A stretch of 64,000 nucleotides of DNA, from the NCBI GenBank assembly GCA_002392965.1, contig DGIA01000010.1, forward strand, positions 96,179 to 160,178, in the 5' to 3' direction. The notes under the pieces are model-generated. The model was not told the origin of the DNA and did no database searches. It worked only from the letters and a program-made list of their open reading frames with translations. This DNA comes from Bacteroidales bacterium UBA3834. GTDB taxonomy: Bacteria; Bacteroidota; Bacteroidia; Bacteroidales; P3. Below are positions 42,019 through 51,639 of this stretch, piece after piece. Position numbers and translations under genes: made by a program. Each line of letters begins with the position of its first letter. The first letter of the stretch is position 1.

Positions 42019-45000
42019 ATGAAAAAGACAGTTTTTCTAACCGCAGTCATCACCTTCTTCGCCGTGAGCATGAATGCACAGACCCCATGGGCACGGTTCG
42101 ACAAGTTGATGCAAGATGCTTCCTACAAGAGTGCCTATGAGTTGGCGGAAGGGGAATACCGGAAGAGTAGCGCCAGCGCCGAGCGGTTGGCGGCAGCCTA
42201 CCACATGACGCAGGCAGCCGCATGCTACCAGGAGGATGTGCACGACAGTGCCGAGGCCCGCTACCGCGAGCTGCTGCCGTCGCTGGAACCGCTGGAGAAG
42301 GCCCTCTGTCACACGTTCTTGGGCGAGTACGACTCGGCGTTGGCTTATAGCGAGGTGCTGAAGCAGACGTCCGTGGAGCGCATCAAGCAGTATTGCGAGG
42401 GCGGCAAGGGCGAAAACATGACTCCTACGGCTTTCGATGTTGTGATCGTTCAGATGCAGGGCAACTACCAACTGAAACCACAGCGACGTGTGGAACTGCA
42501 GCAAATGCTGGTGGCTTTCCACGCCCAAGACAAGGACGACGGCCTGCGCATCTGGCACGACCTGCACTTGCTCGACATCATGTCAGAGGTGCCCAACCAG
42601 CATATAGATCTGCCGACCATCCAGTCATACATCGATAAGTATCGCGGCACCGCCAGCCGACGGATTACTGGATTTTACTACAAAGCCGCTGAACTTTGCA
42701 ACCGTCAGGGAGACTTTGTGCAGGCTGTGCGCTACTGCGACACCGCTATCAGCCTCTTCCCCAAGAGCGAAGGAGGCGTGGACTGTGCCAACCTGCGGAA
42801 CGACATATTGGCCAAGCGCGTCTGGCTCGAAGGACAAGGCCTGACGGTGATGCCCGGTGTGGCGTCGCCCCAGCGGGTGCGCTACCGCAACCTCACGCAG
42901 CTGTGGTTCCGAGTGGTGCCCTACATCGAGAACTACCGCTGGGATTCGAGGAGCAAGGCGCAGATGCTGCGGGCCAGGACCATCGAGGAGTGGAGCCTGA
43001 CGCTGGTCTGCAACGACAGTCACCGCTACGAGGAGTCCTACTTCGCCGTGCCGGCTCTCAAGGCCGGGCGCTACCTGCTGATGGTGTCGCCGTCGGAGGA
43101 TTTCCGCAAGGAGGGCTTCATGGCCTACGAGGTGCACTGCACCGATATGGTGCATGTGGGACTCGGCAACGGCAACGACCTGCTCGTCGACCGCCGCAGC
43201 GGCAAACCCATCGTGGGACAGGAGGTGCGGCTGGAGCGCCAGCCAGGCAATTCCAATCTCAGGAAGGTGCTGAGCACCACGCACACCGATGCCGAAGGCC
43301 GCTTCCGCTTCGACTACAGCGGTGAGCGTCGATGGAGCGACTACCTCGTCATCGAACGCGACGGCTATCGTTTGCTGGAGAACTATAGCAGCAACAAGGC
43401 ATCCGAATATACCGACAGCAACCTGCGGTGCGAGCTGCGGGGCGACCGGCCTATCTACCGGCCGGGCGACACCGTGCATGCTGCTGCGTTGGCCTACCAC
43501 AGCGACGGACGCGACGGCATGGTGGCTACGGGCTGCCGCCTGCGCCTGGTGCTCAACGACCCCAACGGTCAGCAGGTGGCCGAGGACAGCGTGCTGACCG
43601 ACGACTACGGTGTGGCGGCAACCACCTTCGTCCTGCCCACCGACCGCATCGCCGGCAATTACCGACTGCGGGTATTCAACGGCAAAGTGTGTGTGTCCAC
43701 CATGTGGCTGCGCGTGGAGGAGTACAAGCAGCCGCGCTTCGTGGTCAGCGTCAACCTCGCCGAGGGGCAGGGGGCACCGGCCTTCGGCAAGGAGTGCACG
43801 GTGCAGGGGATGGCCACGGCCTACAGCGGTGTGCCCGTGGGGGGCGCCCGTGTGCAGTATAAGGTCAGCCGCTCGCGCCTGCATTATTGGGGCTGGCGGA
43901 ATTGGAATTATGAATACGACCCACAGGTGACCGAGGGCGAGGTGACCGCTGCCGCCGATGGCTCGTTCAGCATCAGCTTCGTGCCCGAGGTGGACAGCAC
44001 CGTCGAGCTCGACAGCAGCACCGCCTTCCGCTACACCGTGCATGTCGATGTCACCGACCTCAACGGCGAGAGCCACGAAGCCAGCACCAGTATGCGTGTG
44101 GGCTTCCGCAACACCTTCATCGGGTTGGAGCAGGACGCCCTCGAATATCGCGAGCTGCCGAGGCTCGACCTGCACCTGCGGGACATCAACGACCGTCCGC
44201 TGCAGGGCAGCATGCACGTCAAGGTGGAGCGTCTGCAACGACCCATGCAGCCGCTGCTGGTGCATGACGCTATGGTGGCATACAAGGTGCACCACACGAT
44301 GAGCAAGGTGGAGTGGCGCCGCCTGTTCCCGCTCTATGCCTACGATACTTCTGATGTACTGTCTTCGAGCTGGCCGGTGGCGCAGACTGTCGTGGAGGGC
44401 GAGTGGAAGGTGGACGGTGACGAGCGCATCGACCTGCCGCAGCTTATCTCGGGTTACTACCGCATCACGGCCACCACCCAGGGCGCCGAGCCCCTGGAGC
44501 ATACCCTCTGCCTGACGCGCAAGGACGCCCGCCGCGTGCAGAGCGGCAGGCTTCTCTGGCACGACCTCGACAAGCGCCGTGCTGAGGTGGGGGAGAGGGT
44601 GACACTGCAGTTCGGCTCCGCCTTCACGGGCACACAGATATATTATATGCTACGCGTGGGCGAGGACGACCGCGTGTTCCGCCGCGTGGATTGCCGCGAC
44701 GACGCCATCCATACCGAATACATCGACGTGGACAGCTCGATGCTCGGAGGCTTCCAGGTGGAACTCTTCACCGTCCGCGAAGGCATCGTGGAGCAATGGA
44801 ACGAGACCATCGAGGTGCCCTTCAGCCACAAGGAGCTGAAGGTGGCAATATCAACTTTCCGTGACAAGTTGCTACCTGGTGAGACGGAGGAGTGGACCAT
44901 TCGAGTGGAAAGTGGAAAGAGTAAAGTGGAAAGTGGTTTGATTATGGCGATGTATGACGACGCGCTGAACAGCTACGGTGGCTCCGGCTGGGGCTTCTGG

Positions 45001-47655
45001 CCGTGGCGGCGCAACAGTTCGGCGCGGATGGACTACGATCGCATCGGGGGATATGGCTACCCCGCCGACTGGCTGGTGCAAGCCACCCGACCGAGCTACA
45101 ACGGCACCTACCCCATCGTGTGGAGCCTCGTCGAGGCCCTGCCTTACTACAACCGCTGGCGCGGCGGTCGCATCATGTATAAGACCGCCGCAGCGCGCAA
45201 CAGCGCCGTCGTGGAATTGTCCGTGGTGGAGGACGATGCCGTAGTCGAAGAGAGCGCCACGGCGCGCGGCGAGAGCGGCATGGTGACCATGCAGGGCAAC
45301 GTGAGAAAAGGCTCCGTGAACAGCGATGAAGCCGAAGAGATGGTGATTCAAACCGCTCAGGAGGAACCTATCGCCGTAGGCGGCGTCGGCTACAGCGACG
45401 GCGGCGCGCAGCCCGAGGTGCAGGTGCGCACCAACCTCAACACGTTGGCCTTCTTCGCCGCCGACGTGCGCACCGACAGCACTGGCACCGCTACCTACCG
45501 CTTCACGGTGCCCGAACTGCTCACGCGCTGGAACGTGCGTGGCCTGGCCGTCACCAAGGACCTCAAGAGCGGCACGCTCAGCAAGACGCTCGTCACCAGC
45601 AAGCCCCTGATGGTGCAGCCCAATATGCCGCGCTTCCTGCGTAGCGGTGACTCGCTGAGCCTGATGGCCAAGGTGGTGGTGGCGGAGCCGAAATCGGCTC
45701 CAGCTCTGGTGGAAGTGGCCTTCCTGCTGACCGATGCCGCCACGGGCGACACCCTCTGTCACCATGCCGAGGAGGTGCTGGTGAAGGATGCTGCACAGGT
45801 GATGTTCGACGTCGAGGTGCCGCACAATGTCTATGTGGCCACCTACAAGATAGTGGCCACCACCAATGGTATGAGCGACGGCGAGCAGGGACAGGTGCCT
45901 GTGGTCACTAACCGTCAGGCTGTCACTGTCAGCCAGGCGCTGTACATCAACGGGGCTGGGGAGAAGCACTTCTCGATGCCCGAGTGGCTTGTCAGTAGTG
46001 GTACGCGCGAGCCGCAGTTGGTCGGCGCCGAGGTGACGGGCAACCCCGTCTGGCTGGCCGTCAAGTGCATGCCCTACATCAAGACCTACGAGAACCCCTC
46101 GACCCTCTACCTGGCCAACCAGCTCTACATGAACAGCAAAGGCCGGGATATCCTTAAAGACCTGAAGAACCTGAAGGATTTTAACGACCTTAAGGGCACT
46201 TCCAGCCGTCTGCGGATGAACGAGGACGTGAAACAGACCCTGCTGCAGGCCACGCCGTGGGTGCAGGATGCCCAGAGCGAAGAGGAGCAGATGGCTGCGG
46301 TGGCCAACTATTTCGACCGCGAACGTCTCGATGCCGAGTTGAAGAAAGTTTCCGACGAACTGGCCGGCCGCCAGAACACCGATGGCGGCTGGAGCTGGAT
46401 GCCCGAGGGCAAGAGCAGCCTGTGGGTGACGCAGAATGTGCTGAAAAAGTTGAAAGTGGAAGGTGGAAAATGGAAGTCGGAGACCGACCGTGCGCTTGCC
46501 TATATTGATAGAGAGCAGCAGCGCTACTACGACCGCAACGTCAGGCCTTACTTGAAGAAGGGATATAAGTGGGAACCCACCGACATCGACTACCTCTACA
46601 CACGATCGTTCTACGGTAAGGCGAATACCGAGGCCTACAAGTTCTACTACGACAACGCCCTCAAGCACTACAAGGACTACGAGAACCTCTACACCCAGGC
46701 CCAGCTGGCGCTCATCTTCCACCGCCATGGCGACAAGAAGGCGGCCCTCGACCTGCTGCGCCGCATCAAGGAGAAAGCCCTCACCAGCGACGAGATGGGC
46801 ATGTACTGGCGCGACAACACCAGCGAATGGTTCTGGTACCAGCGCCCCATCGAGACGCAGGCCCTCCTCATACAGGCCTTTGCCGAGATAACGCCCGACG
46901 ACCGCCAGACCATCGGCCTCATGCAGCAGTGGCTACTCAAGCAGAAGCAGACCACCCATTGGGGCAACGACCGCGCCACCACCGAAGCCATTGATGCGTT
47001 GTTGGTTAATAGTGTGGAATTAGGCATTAAGAATGAGGAATCGCCCGTGGAACTGACTGTCTTCGGCACCCCCATGACCGCTGAACCCCAGGGCCTCGAA
47101 GGCTACCGCACGCAGCGGTGGACCAGCACCGCCCTTGACACCCTTCGTTCTCATGGCAGTAGCGACATCGTCATCCGCATGGCCGACAATCCCTCGGCGG
47201 GAGGACCCGCCATTGCGTGGGGTGCCGTGTGGTATCAGTTCACCGACGACATAGACAAGATACCCTCTTCCGATATGGGCATCACCGTGCGTCGCAGCTA
47301 CCAGATGCCGGACAAACTGAAAGTAGGTGACAAGGTGAAGGTGCGCATCGACATCCAGTGCGACCGCACGATGGAGTATCTCGAGCTTATCGACGGACGC
47401 CCTTCGTGTGCTGAACCCCTCAGCACCCGTGCCGGCTGGCGTTGGAATGAAGGTCTGAGTTATTATATAGTGGTCAACAATACCGACACCCGTTGCTATA
47501 TCGAACGTCTCGAGAAGGGTAAATACTGGTTCGAATACGAGGTCTATGTCACCAATCCAGGCCAGTTTATGAGCGGCACTGTCACCATCCAGTGCATGTA
47601 TGCCCCCGAGTTCCGTGCCACGGTACCGGCTCAGACAATGGTTGTCCTCCCTTAG
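42019..47655 (+). CDS. Alpha-2-macroglobulin family protein without thioester
   Basis: An 1,878-residue exported protein with signal MKKTVFLTAVITFFAVSMNAQ. A helical repeat part (residues 30-270) is followed by MG domains (CELRGDRPIYRPGDTVH is the MG2-type signature), a bait-like region and the A2M domain (LNTLAFFAADVRTDSTGTATYRFTVPELLTRWNVRGLAVTKD). The thioester motif CxEQ, expected near residue 1,360, is replaced by KTYENPS, so covalent trapping is not possible. The six-helix C-terminal part keeps GGWSWMPEGKSSLWVT. At least four stretches coded by simple repeats sit in frame (44905-44936, 46153-46194, 46453-46478, 47011-47041), and a REP-like palindrome lies at 45684-45701. It probably guards the periplasm or handles peptides. 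Confidence 0.88.
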   Translation: MKKTVFLTAVITFFAVSMNAQTPWARFDKLMQDASYKSAYELAEGEYRKSSASAERLAAAYHMTQAAACYQEDVHDSAEARYRELLPSLEPLEKALCHTFLGEYDSALAYSEVLKQTSVERIKQYCEGGKGENMTPTAFDVVIVQMQGNYQLKPQRRVELQQMLVAFHAQDKDDGLRIWHDLHLLDIMSEVPNQHIDLPTIQSYIDKYRGTASRRITGFYYKAAELCNRQGDFVQAVRYCDTAISLFPKSEGGVDCANLRNDILAKRVWLEGQGLTVMPGVASPQRVRYRNLTQLWFRVVPYIENYRWDSRSKAQMLRARTIEEWSLTLVCNDSHRYEESYFAVPALKAGRYLLMVSPSEDFRKEGFMAYEVHCTDMVHVGLGNGNDLLVDRRSGKPIVGQEVRLERQPGNSNLRKVLSTTHTDAEGRFRFDYSGERRWSDYLVIERDGYRLLENYSSNKASEYTDSNLRCELRGDRPIYRPGDTVHAAALAYHSDGRDGMVATGCRLRLVLNDPNGQQVAEDSVLTDDYGVAATTFVLPTDRIAGNYRLRVFNGKVCVSTMWLRVEEYKQPRFVVSVNLAEGQGAPAFGKECTVQGMATAYSGVPVGGARVQYKVSRSRLHYWGWRNWNYEYDPQVTEGEVTAAADGSFSISFVPEVDSTVELDSSTAFRYTVHVDVTDLNGESHEASTSMRVGFRNTFIGLEQDALEYRELPRLDLHLRDINDRPLQGSMHVKVERLQRPMQPLLVHDAMVAYKVHHTMSKVEWRRLFPLYAYDTSDVLSSSWPVAQTVVEGEWKVDGDERIDLPQLISGYYRITATTQGAEPLEHTLCLTRKDARRVQSGRLLWHDLDKRRAEVGERVTLQFGSAFTGTQIYYMLRVGEDDRVFRRVDCRDDAIHTEYIDVDSSMLGGFQVELFTVREGIVEQWNETIEVPFSHKELKVAISTFRDKLLPGETEEWTIRVESGKSKVESGLIMAMYDDALNSYGGSGWGFWPWRRNSSARMDYDRIGGYGYPADWLVQATRPSYNGTYPIVWSLVEALPYYNRWRGGRIMYKTAAARNSAVVELSVVEDDAVVEESATARGESGMVTMQGNVRKGSVNSDEAEEMVIQTAQEEPIAVGGVGYSDGGAQPEVQVRTNLNTLAFFAADVRTDSTGTATYRFTVPELLTRWNVRGLAVTKDLKSGTLSKTLVTSKPLMVQPNMPRFLRSGDSLSLMAKVVVAEPKSAPALVEVAFLLTDAATGDTLCHHAEEVLVKDAAQVMFDVEVPHNVYVATYKIVATTNGMSDGEQGQVPVVTNRQAVTVSQALYINGAGEKHFSMPEWLVSSGTREPQLVGAEVTGNPVWLAVKCMPYIKTYENPSTLYLANQLYMNSKGRDILKDLKNLKDFNDLKGTSSRLRMNEDVKQTLLQATPWVQDAQSEEEQMAAVANYFDRERLDAELKKVSDELAGRQNTDGGWSWMPEGKSSLWVTQNVLKKLKVEGGKWKSETDRALAYIDREQQRYYDRNVRPYLKKGYKWEPTDIDYLYTRSFYGKANTEAYKFYYDNALKHYKDYENLYTQAQLALIFHRHGDKKAALDLLRRIKEKALTSDEMGMYWRDNTSEWFWYQRPIETQALLIQAFAEITPDDRQTIGLMQQWLLKQKQTTHWGNDRATTEAIDALLVNSVELGIKNEESPVELTVFGTPMTAEPQGLEGYRTQRWTSTALDTLRSHGSSDIVIRMADNPSAGGPAIAWGAVWYQFTDDIDKIPSSDMGITVRRSYQMPDKLKVGDKVKVRIDIQCDRTMEYLELIDGRPSCAEPLSTRAGWRWNEGLSYYIVVNNTDTRCYIERLEKGKYWFEYEVYVTNPGQFMSGTVTIQCMYAPEFRATVPAQTMVVLP

Positions 47656-47782
47656 AACAGGCGGATTGTCCTTTGCTTTGCTTTTATCTCTGCCGTTCTT
47701 CATGAATTCAAGAAAAAACGATGGAAGAACGCTATTGCAACTATAAGGGAATTAGGCAGCTTGAGGGTGTTGAAAAAAAAAC

Positions 47783-47813
47783 TTGCAATTTACTGTTATT
47801 ATTTATACCTTTG
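47783..47813 (+). promoter_or_regulatory. Promoter of the iron-sulfur/FAD oxidoreductase gene
   Basis: TTG at 47783-47785 and the -7 box TACCTTTG at 47806-47813 are 20 bases apart. The leader of about 55 bases is AT-rich. This is a good match to the Bacteroidota promoter. Confidence 0.75.
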
Positions 47814-47872
47814 TGGCAGTATAAGGGAATATCCATTATTGTGCAATCTATTAATCCATAAAACGATACAAT

Positions 47873-50800
47873 ATGTATAAGATTGAAAGGCATCCTATAC
47901 TCGACATTCCGCAACGCGAGAAAGTGGAGTTTTTGTTTGAAGGCAAACCTGTGTGTGGCTACAAGGGCTACACCATTGCTAAAGCCCTCCACGAGGCAGG
48001 CTATCCCGTGCATAGCCATTCCCTTGCGGGCCGAAACCGCTCGCTGGAATGCGGCATCGGCAAGTGTGGTGCCTGCGAGATGCTGGTTGACGGCCGCGTG
48101 CGTCGCATTTGCATCACGCCCGTCGATGGGGTGAAGGAGGTGCGCCTTATCACCCATGAGGCCGACTTGCCGGGGGTCACTTTCGAGGCTCCCGCCAAAG
48201 GAGAGGCGGTGAATTCCCTTGCCATTTATAAAACGACGGTGGCCATCATCGGCGCCGGTCCTGCCGGTCTGGCTTGTCGCGAGCAACTCAATTCGTTCGG
48301 TATCGACAATCTGGTTATCGACAGCAATTCCCGCATTGGCGGCCAGTTCAACATGCAGACCCACCAGTTCTTCTTCTTCGAGAAAGAGAAGAAGTACGGT
48401 GGCATGCGTGGTTTCGATATTGCAAAAACCTTGGCCGGCGACAATACCGACGGCATTTTACTCAACTTCACTGTATGGGACATTCTCGAGGGTCCTCGTA
48501 TTGCCATCAAGAATAGCGCCACAAGCGAGATGGCCTATGTCGATGCGCAGTTCCTCGTGGTGGCAACGGGTGCTGTCCCTTTCATGCCTGCCTTCGGGAA
48601 CGACGATGTGCCGGGTGTCTATACTGCTGCTGTATTCCAGAAGATGATGAACCAGGAACACTCCCTTCTTGGCAAGCGGGTGCTCACCGTGGGTGCCGGC
48701 AATATCGGCTACCTCACTTCCTATCAGGCTATGCAGGCCGGTGCCACCATCAAGGCCATCATCGAGGCTATGCCCCGCGAGGGCGGCTTCCCCGTGCAGG
48801 CCAACCGGGTGCGTCGTCTCGCAATCCCCATCATGACGGGCTACACCCTTGTCCGGGCCATCCCCAATGCCGACCATACGGGCATTACGGGTGCCGTCAT
48901 CGCCAAGTGCGAGAATTTCAAGGCGGTTCCCGGCACAGAACAGATAATTGATGATATCGACATCATCAACATCTGCACCGGTCTTGTGCCGGACAACCAA
49001 TTGCTCACTAAGGGGAAAGAGCTCTTCGGCCATCATGTCTATGGAGTGGGTGACGCAGTGCGCATCGGCGAGGGTACCAGCGCCGTGTTGCGCGGCCGCC
49101 AGTCGGCCTACGAGATCGCCCAGGAGTTGGGCATCCGCTTCAATTACGACGAATACCTCGACATCTCGCGCCAGTACATCGACTCGCAGCAGCATCCCAT
49201 CCGTCTGCTCGAGAAGCCCAACCTACCCAGCGCCGAACGCATGGCCATGAAGCCTTTCGTGCAGCTCGACTGCCTCTATGGCTTTGCCTGCAACCCCTGC
49301 ACCTTCAGCTGCCCGCAGGGCGCCATCAGCAAGCCCACCACCAGCAGTACGCCGACGGTGGATTATGACAAGTGTATAGGTTGTATGGCCTGTGTGAACC
49401 ATTGTCCAGGTTTGGCCATTTTTGGATATAACCTGGCCAAAAACTGGTGCTTCCTCCCCATCGAGTACGAAGTGGCCGAAGGCGCCGAGGTCTATCTGGT
49501 TGACAACAACGGCCACAGGATTGGCGAGGGCAAGGTGGAGAAAGTCCAGATGAAAGACAACAGGACCAATGTGGCTCGTGTCTTTGTCTCTCAGGTTGTA
49601 GGTCAGTTGACCGACATCAAGGGTTTCATCGCCAAAGACCGCTATCCCGAGCCGCTGGTCATGAAACCTCTCTTTCCCGTAGAGGGGGAAACATACATCT
49701 GCCATTGTGAGGACATCACCGATGAGCAGATGCTCGCCGTCGTCGGCGACCGCAAGTATATCTCCGTCGATGAGTTGAAGCATATCACCCGCATGGGCAT
49801 GGGCCCCTGTCGCGGCAAACGCTGCATCGCCCGTGCCCGTCAGGTGCTGCGTGCCCACGGCATCGAGCTCACCGGCGACGCCTCCCCCCGCGCCCCGCTC
49901 AGCAACCAGGTGACCCTCGCCGACGTCTATACCGAGGGCCGCAAGGAGGTCTATGTTTTCCCCAAGGGAAACGATGTGCAGCACGAGGAGGTGAAGGTTT
50001 TCATCGCCGGCGGCGGCATCGCCGGCAGCGGCCTCTTCCGCTATTTCAGCGAGGCAGGCCTCAAGCCGGTGATGGTCAACTGGAGCCGCGGTGCCTCGTG
50101 GCGCAACATCGGTGGGGGGCGTCCGGCATTCTCCAACCCCGACATCGCCGACATCGCGCAGCACAGTCACGAGATTTTCAAGAGCATCCAGGCGGTGCAC
50201 AACATCAACTACAAGCCCACCCATTATGTGAACCTGGTGCACGACGAGGCCACCTACAAAGCCCTCGACGCCAGCCGCGCCTGGAGCGATGCCTACATGA
50301 TCGACCGCAAGGATTTCAAGCGCGAGATCTCGCCCCTTTGGGACGACAGCCGCGACACCTACAGCCACGCCCTCATCACGCGCGACTGCTGGCAGGCCAC
50401 CCCGGGCCGCGTCATCGACTTCATCCGCGGCATCGGCGTCTCGCTCGGCGGCCGTTATTTCGAGGACACTGAGCTCCTCAGCGTCTGGCGCAAGGGCGAC
50501 AAGGTGATCGCTCTGGTGCGCAACCACGAAGGCAAGTATATCGAATACTCCTGTGGCCACTTTGTGAACGCCATGGGGTGGGGCGCCGAGAAGTTCACCG
50601 ACATGCTCGGCATCGACACCGGCCTCTACCCCGTGAAGCACCAGGCTTTCATCACCCGACGACTGCCCTTGATGGGTCCCAACGGAGGTCCGCTCGACAT
50701 GATCATCGACCGGCGGCACTACAAGGGCTTCAGCGCCGTCTATGGGCAGCAGTTCGAACACACCGGCCAGATCATCGGCTGCGCCAGCCCCGACACCGAC

Positions 50801-51115
50801 GCCTACGAGACGCGCCAGAACATCAAGTACAACAGCAGGGAATTCCTGGAAATCGTGAGCCAGGTGTTTGCCGAATGGCTGCCCTCCCTCAAGGAGGTAA
50901 GCTTCCTGGCCTGCTGGGCCGGCCGCTACACCGAGCCGCGATACATCGTGGACCCCGAGGTCGGCCTGCTTACGGGGCTCCGCGGCCACGGTTTCATGCT
51001 GGGCCAGTACCTCGCTAAGCTTTATGTCGATAAGTACCTGGGCAGGGATGTGCCGGGCTACATGAACGACCTGGCACTCAGTGGCCATGGTCTCAGCGAG
51101 AACGCCTTCAAATAA
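47873..51115 (+). CDS. Fused amino-acid dehydrogenase-like oxidoreductase (2Fe-2S, FAD, 4Fe-4S, BFD-like, second FAD)
   Basis: A 1,080-residue cytoplasmic protein that joins the three subunits of HcnABC/opine oxidase/D-hydroxyproline dehydrogenase-type enzymes in one chain. Residues 15-100 are a 2Fe-2S ferredoxin (LECGIGKCGACEM, Cys from about 60 to 81). Residues 122-440 are a pyridine-nucleotide-type FAD domain (AIIGAGPAGLA). Residues 470-525 are a ferredoxin-like part (CNPCTFSCPQGA, CIGCMACVNHCPG). Residues 605-665 are BFD-like (ICHCEDITDEQ, GPCRGKRC). Residues 705-1,060 are a DAO-type FAD domain (VFIAGGGIAGSGL, LRGHGFMLGQYLAKL). The substrate is probably an amino acid or imino acid. It has its own promoter and is 7 bases from the msrC-like gene. 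Confidence 0.88.
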   Translation: MYKIERHPILDIPQREKVEFLFEGKPVCGYKGYTIAKALHEAGYPVHSHSLAGRNRSLECGIGKCGACEMLVDGRVRRICITPVDGVKEVRLITHEADLPGVTFEAPAKGEAVNSLAIYKTTVAIIGAGPAGLACREQLNSFGIDNLVIDSNSRIGGQFNMQTHQFFFFEKEKKYGGMRGFDIAKTLAGDNTDGILLNFTVWDILEGPRIAIKNSATSEMAYVDAQFLVVATGAVPFMPAFGNDDVPGVYTAAVFQKMMNQEHSLLGKRVLTVGAGNIGYLTSYQAMQAGATIKAIIEAMPREGGFPVQANRVRRLAIPIMTGYTLVRAIPNADHTGITGAVIAKCENFKAVPGTEQIIDDIDIINICTGLVPDNQLLTKGKELFGHHVYGVGDAVRIGEGTSAVLRGRQSAYEIAQELGIRFNYDEYLDISRQYIDSQQHPIRLLEKPNLPSAERMAMKPFVQLDCLYGFACNPCTFSCPQGAISKPTTSSTPTVDYDKCIGCMACVNHCPGLAIFGYNLAKNWCFLPIEYEVAEGAEVYLVDNNGHRIGEGKVEKVQMKDNRTNVARVFVSQVVGQLTDIKGFIAKDRYPEPLVMKPLFPVEGETYICHCEDITDEQMLAVVGDRKYISVDELKHITRMGMGPCRGKRCIARARQVLRAHGIELTGDASPRAPLSNQVTLADVYTEGRKEVYVFPKGNDVQHEEVKVFIAGGGIAGSGLFRYFSEAGLKPVMVNWSRGASWRNIGGGRPAFSNPDIADIAQHSHEIFKSIQAVHNINYKPTHYVNLVHDEATYKALDASRAWSDAYMIDRKDFKREISPLWDDSRDTYSHALITRDCWQATPGRVIDFIRGIGVSLGGRYFEDTELLSVWRKGDKVIALVRNHEGKYIEYSCGHFVNAMGWGAEKFTDMLGIDTGLYPVKHQAFITRRLPLMGPNGGPLDMIIDRRHYKGFSAVYGQQFEHTGQIIGCASPDTDAYETRQNIKYNSREFLEIVSQVFAEWLPSLKEVSFLACWAGRYTEPRYIVDPEVGLLTGLRGHGFMLGQYLAKLYVDKYLGRDVPGYMNDLALSGHGLSENAFK

Positions 51116-51122
51116 ACCTCCG

Positions 51123-51575
51123 ATGGAACCCAAAGAGCAACGTTATGAGCGGCTACTGCCACAGGTAGCCGCTCTCTGCGACGGCGAGCGCGACCTCATA
51201 GCCAAGATGGCCAACGTCAGCGCCCTCCTACACCACGAATTCAACTTCTGGTGGACAGGCTTCTATCGAGTGGTCGGTGGAGAGCTGTTATTGGGACCCT
51301 TTCAGGGGCCGTTGGCGTGTGTCCATATCGCCTACGGGCGCGGAGTGTGCGGCACCGCCTGGAAAGAGCGGCGCACCGTCGTGGTGCCCGACGTCGAGCA
51401 GTTCCCCGGCCACATCGCCTGCAGCTCCGAAAGCCGCAGCGAGATAGTTGTCCCCGTCTTCCAGAACGATGAAGTGATAGCCGTCCTCGACATCGACAGC
51501 CGCGACCTCAATACCTTCGACGCCACCGACGCCTGCTACCTCGAGCGCGTCGCCGCCCTGCTGGTTCTGGGGTAA
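51123..51575 (+). CDS. msrC: Free methionine-(R)-sulfoxide reductase (GAF domain)
   Basis: A 150-residue GAF-fold enzyme that reduces free methionine-R-sulfoxide. Cys66, Cys76 and Cys100 have the same spacing (10 and 24) as the three redox cysteines of the E. coli enzyme, within GPFQGPLACVHIAYGRGVCGTAW and FPGHIACSSESRSEIVVPV. The ATG at 51123 avoids overlap with the preceding gene and gives the usual N-terminus. It follows the large oxidoreductase by 7 bases and is probably cotranscribed with it; it ends convergently with the metallopeptidase gene. Confidence 0.94.
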   Translation: MEPKEQRYERLLPQVAALCDGERDLIAKMANVSALLHHEFNFWWTGFYRVVGGELLLGPFQGPLACVHIAYGRGVCGTAWKERRTVVVPDVEQFPGHIACSSESRSEIVVPVFQNDEVIAVLDIDSRDLNTFDATDACYLERVAALLVLG

Positions 51576-51639
51576 CACCTATTGTTTATCTTTTGGTCAA
51601 CTTCACTTGCCGAAAGGTGGGAGAATTGGTTGCGATGTT

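Noticed and set aside
46020..46140. A thioester site in the A2M protein
   Set aside because: No CxEQ was found around the expected position; the Cys in VKCMPYI is not followed by the motif.
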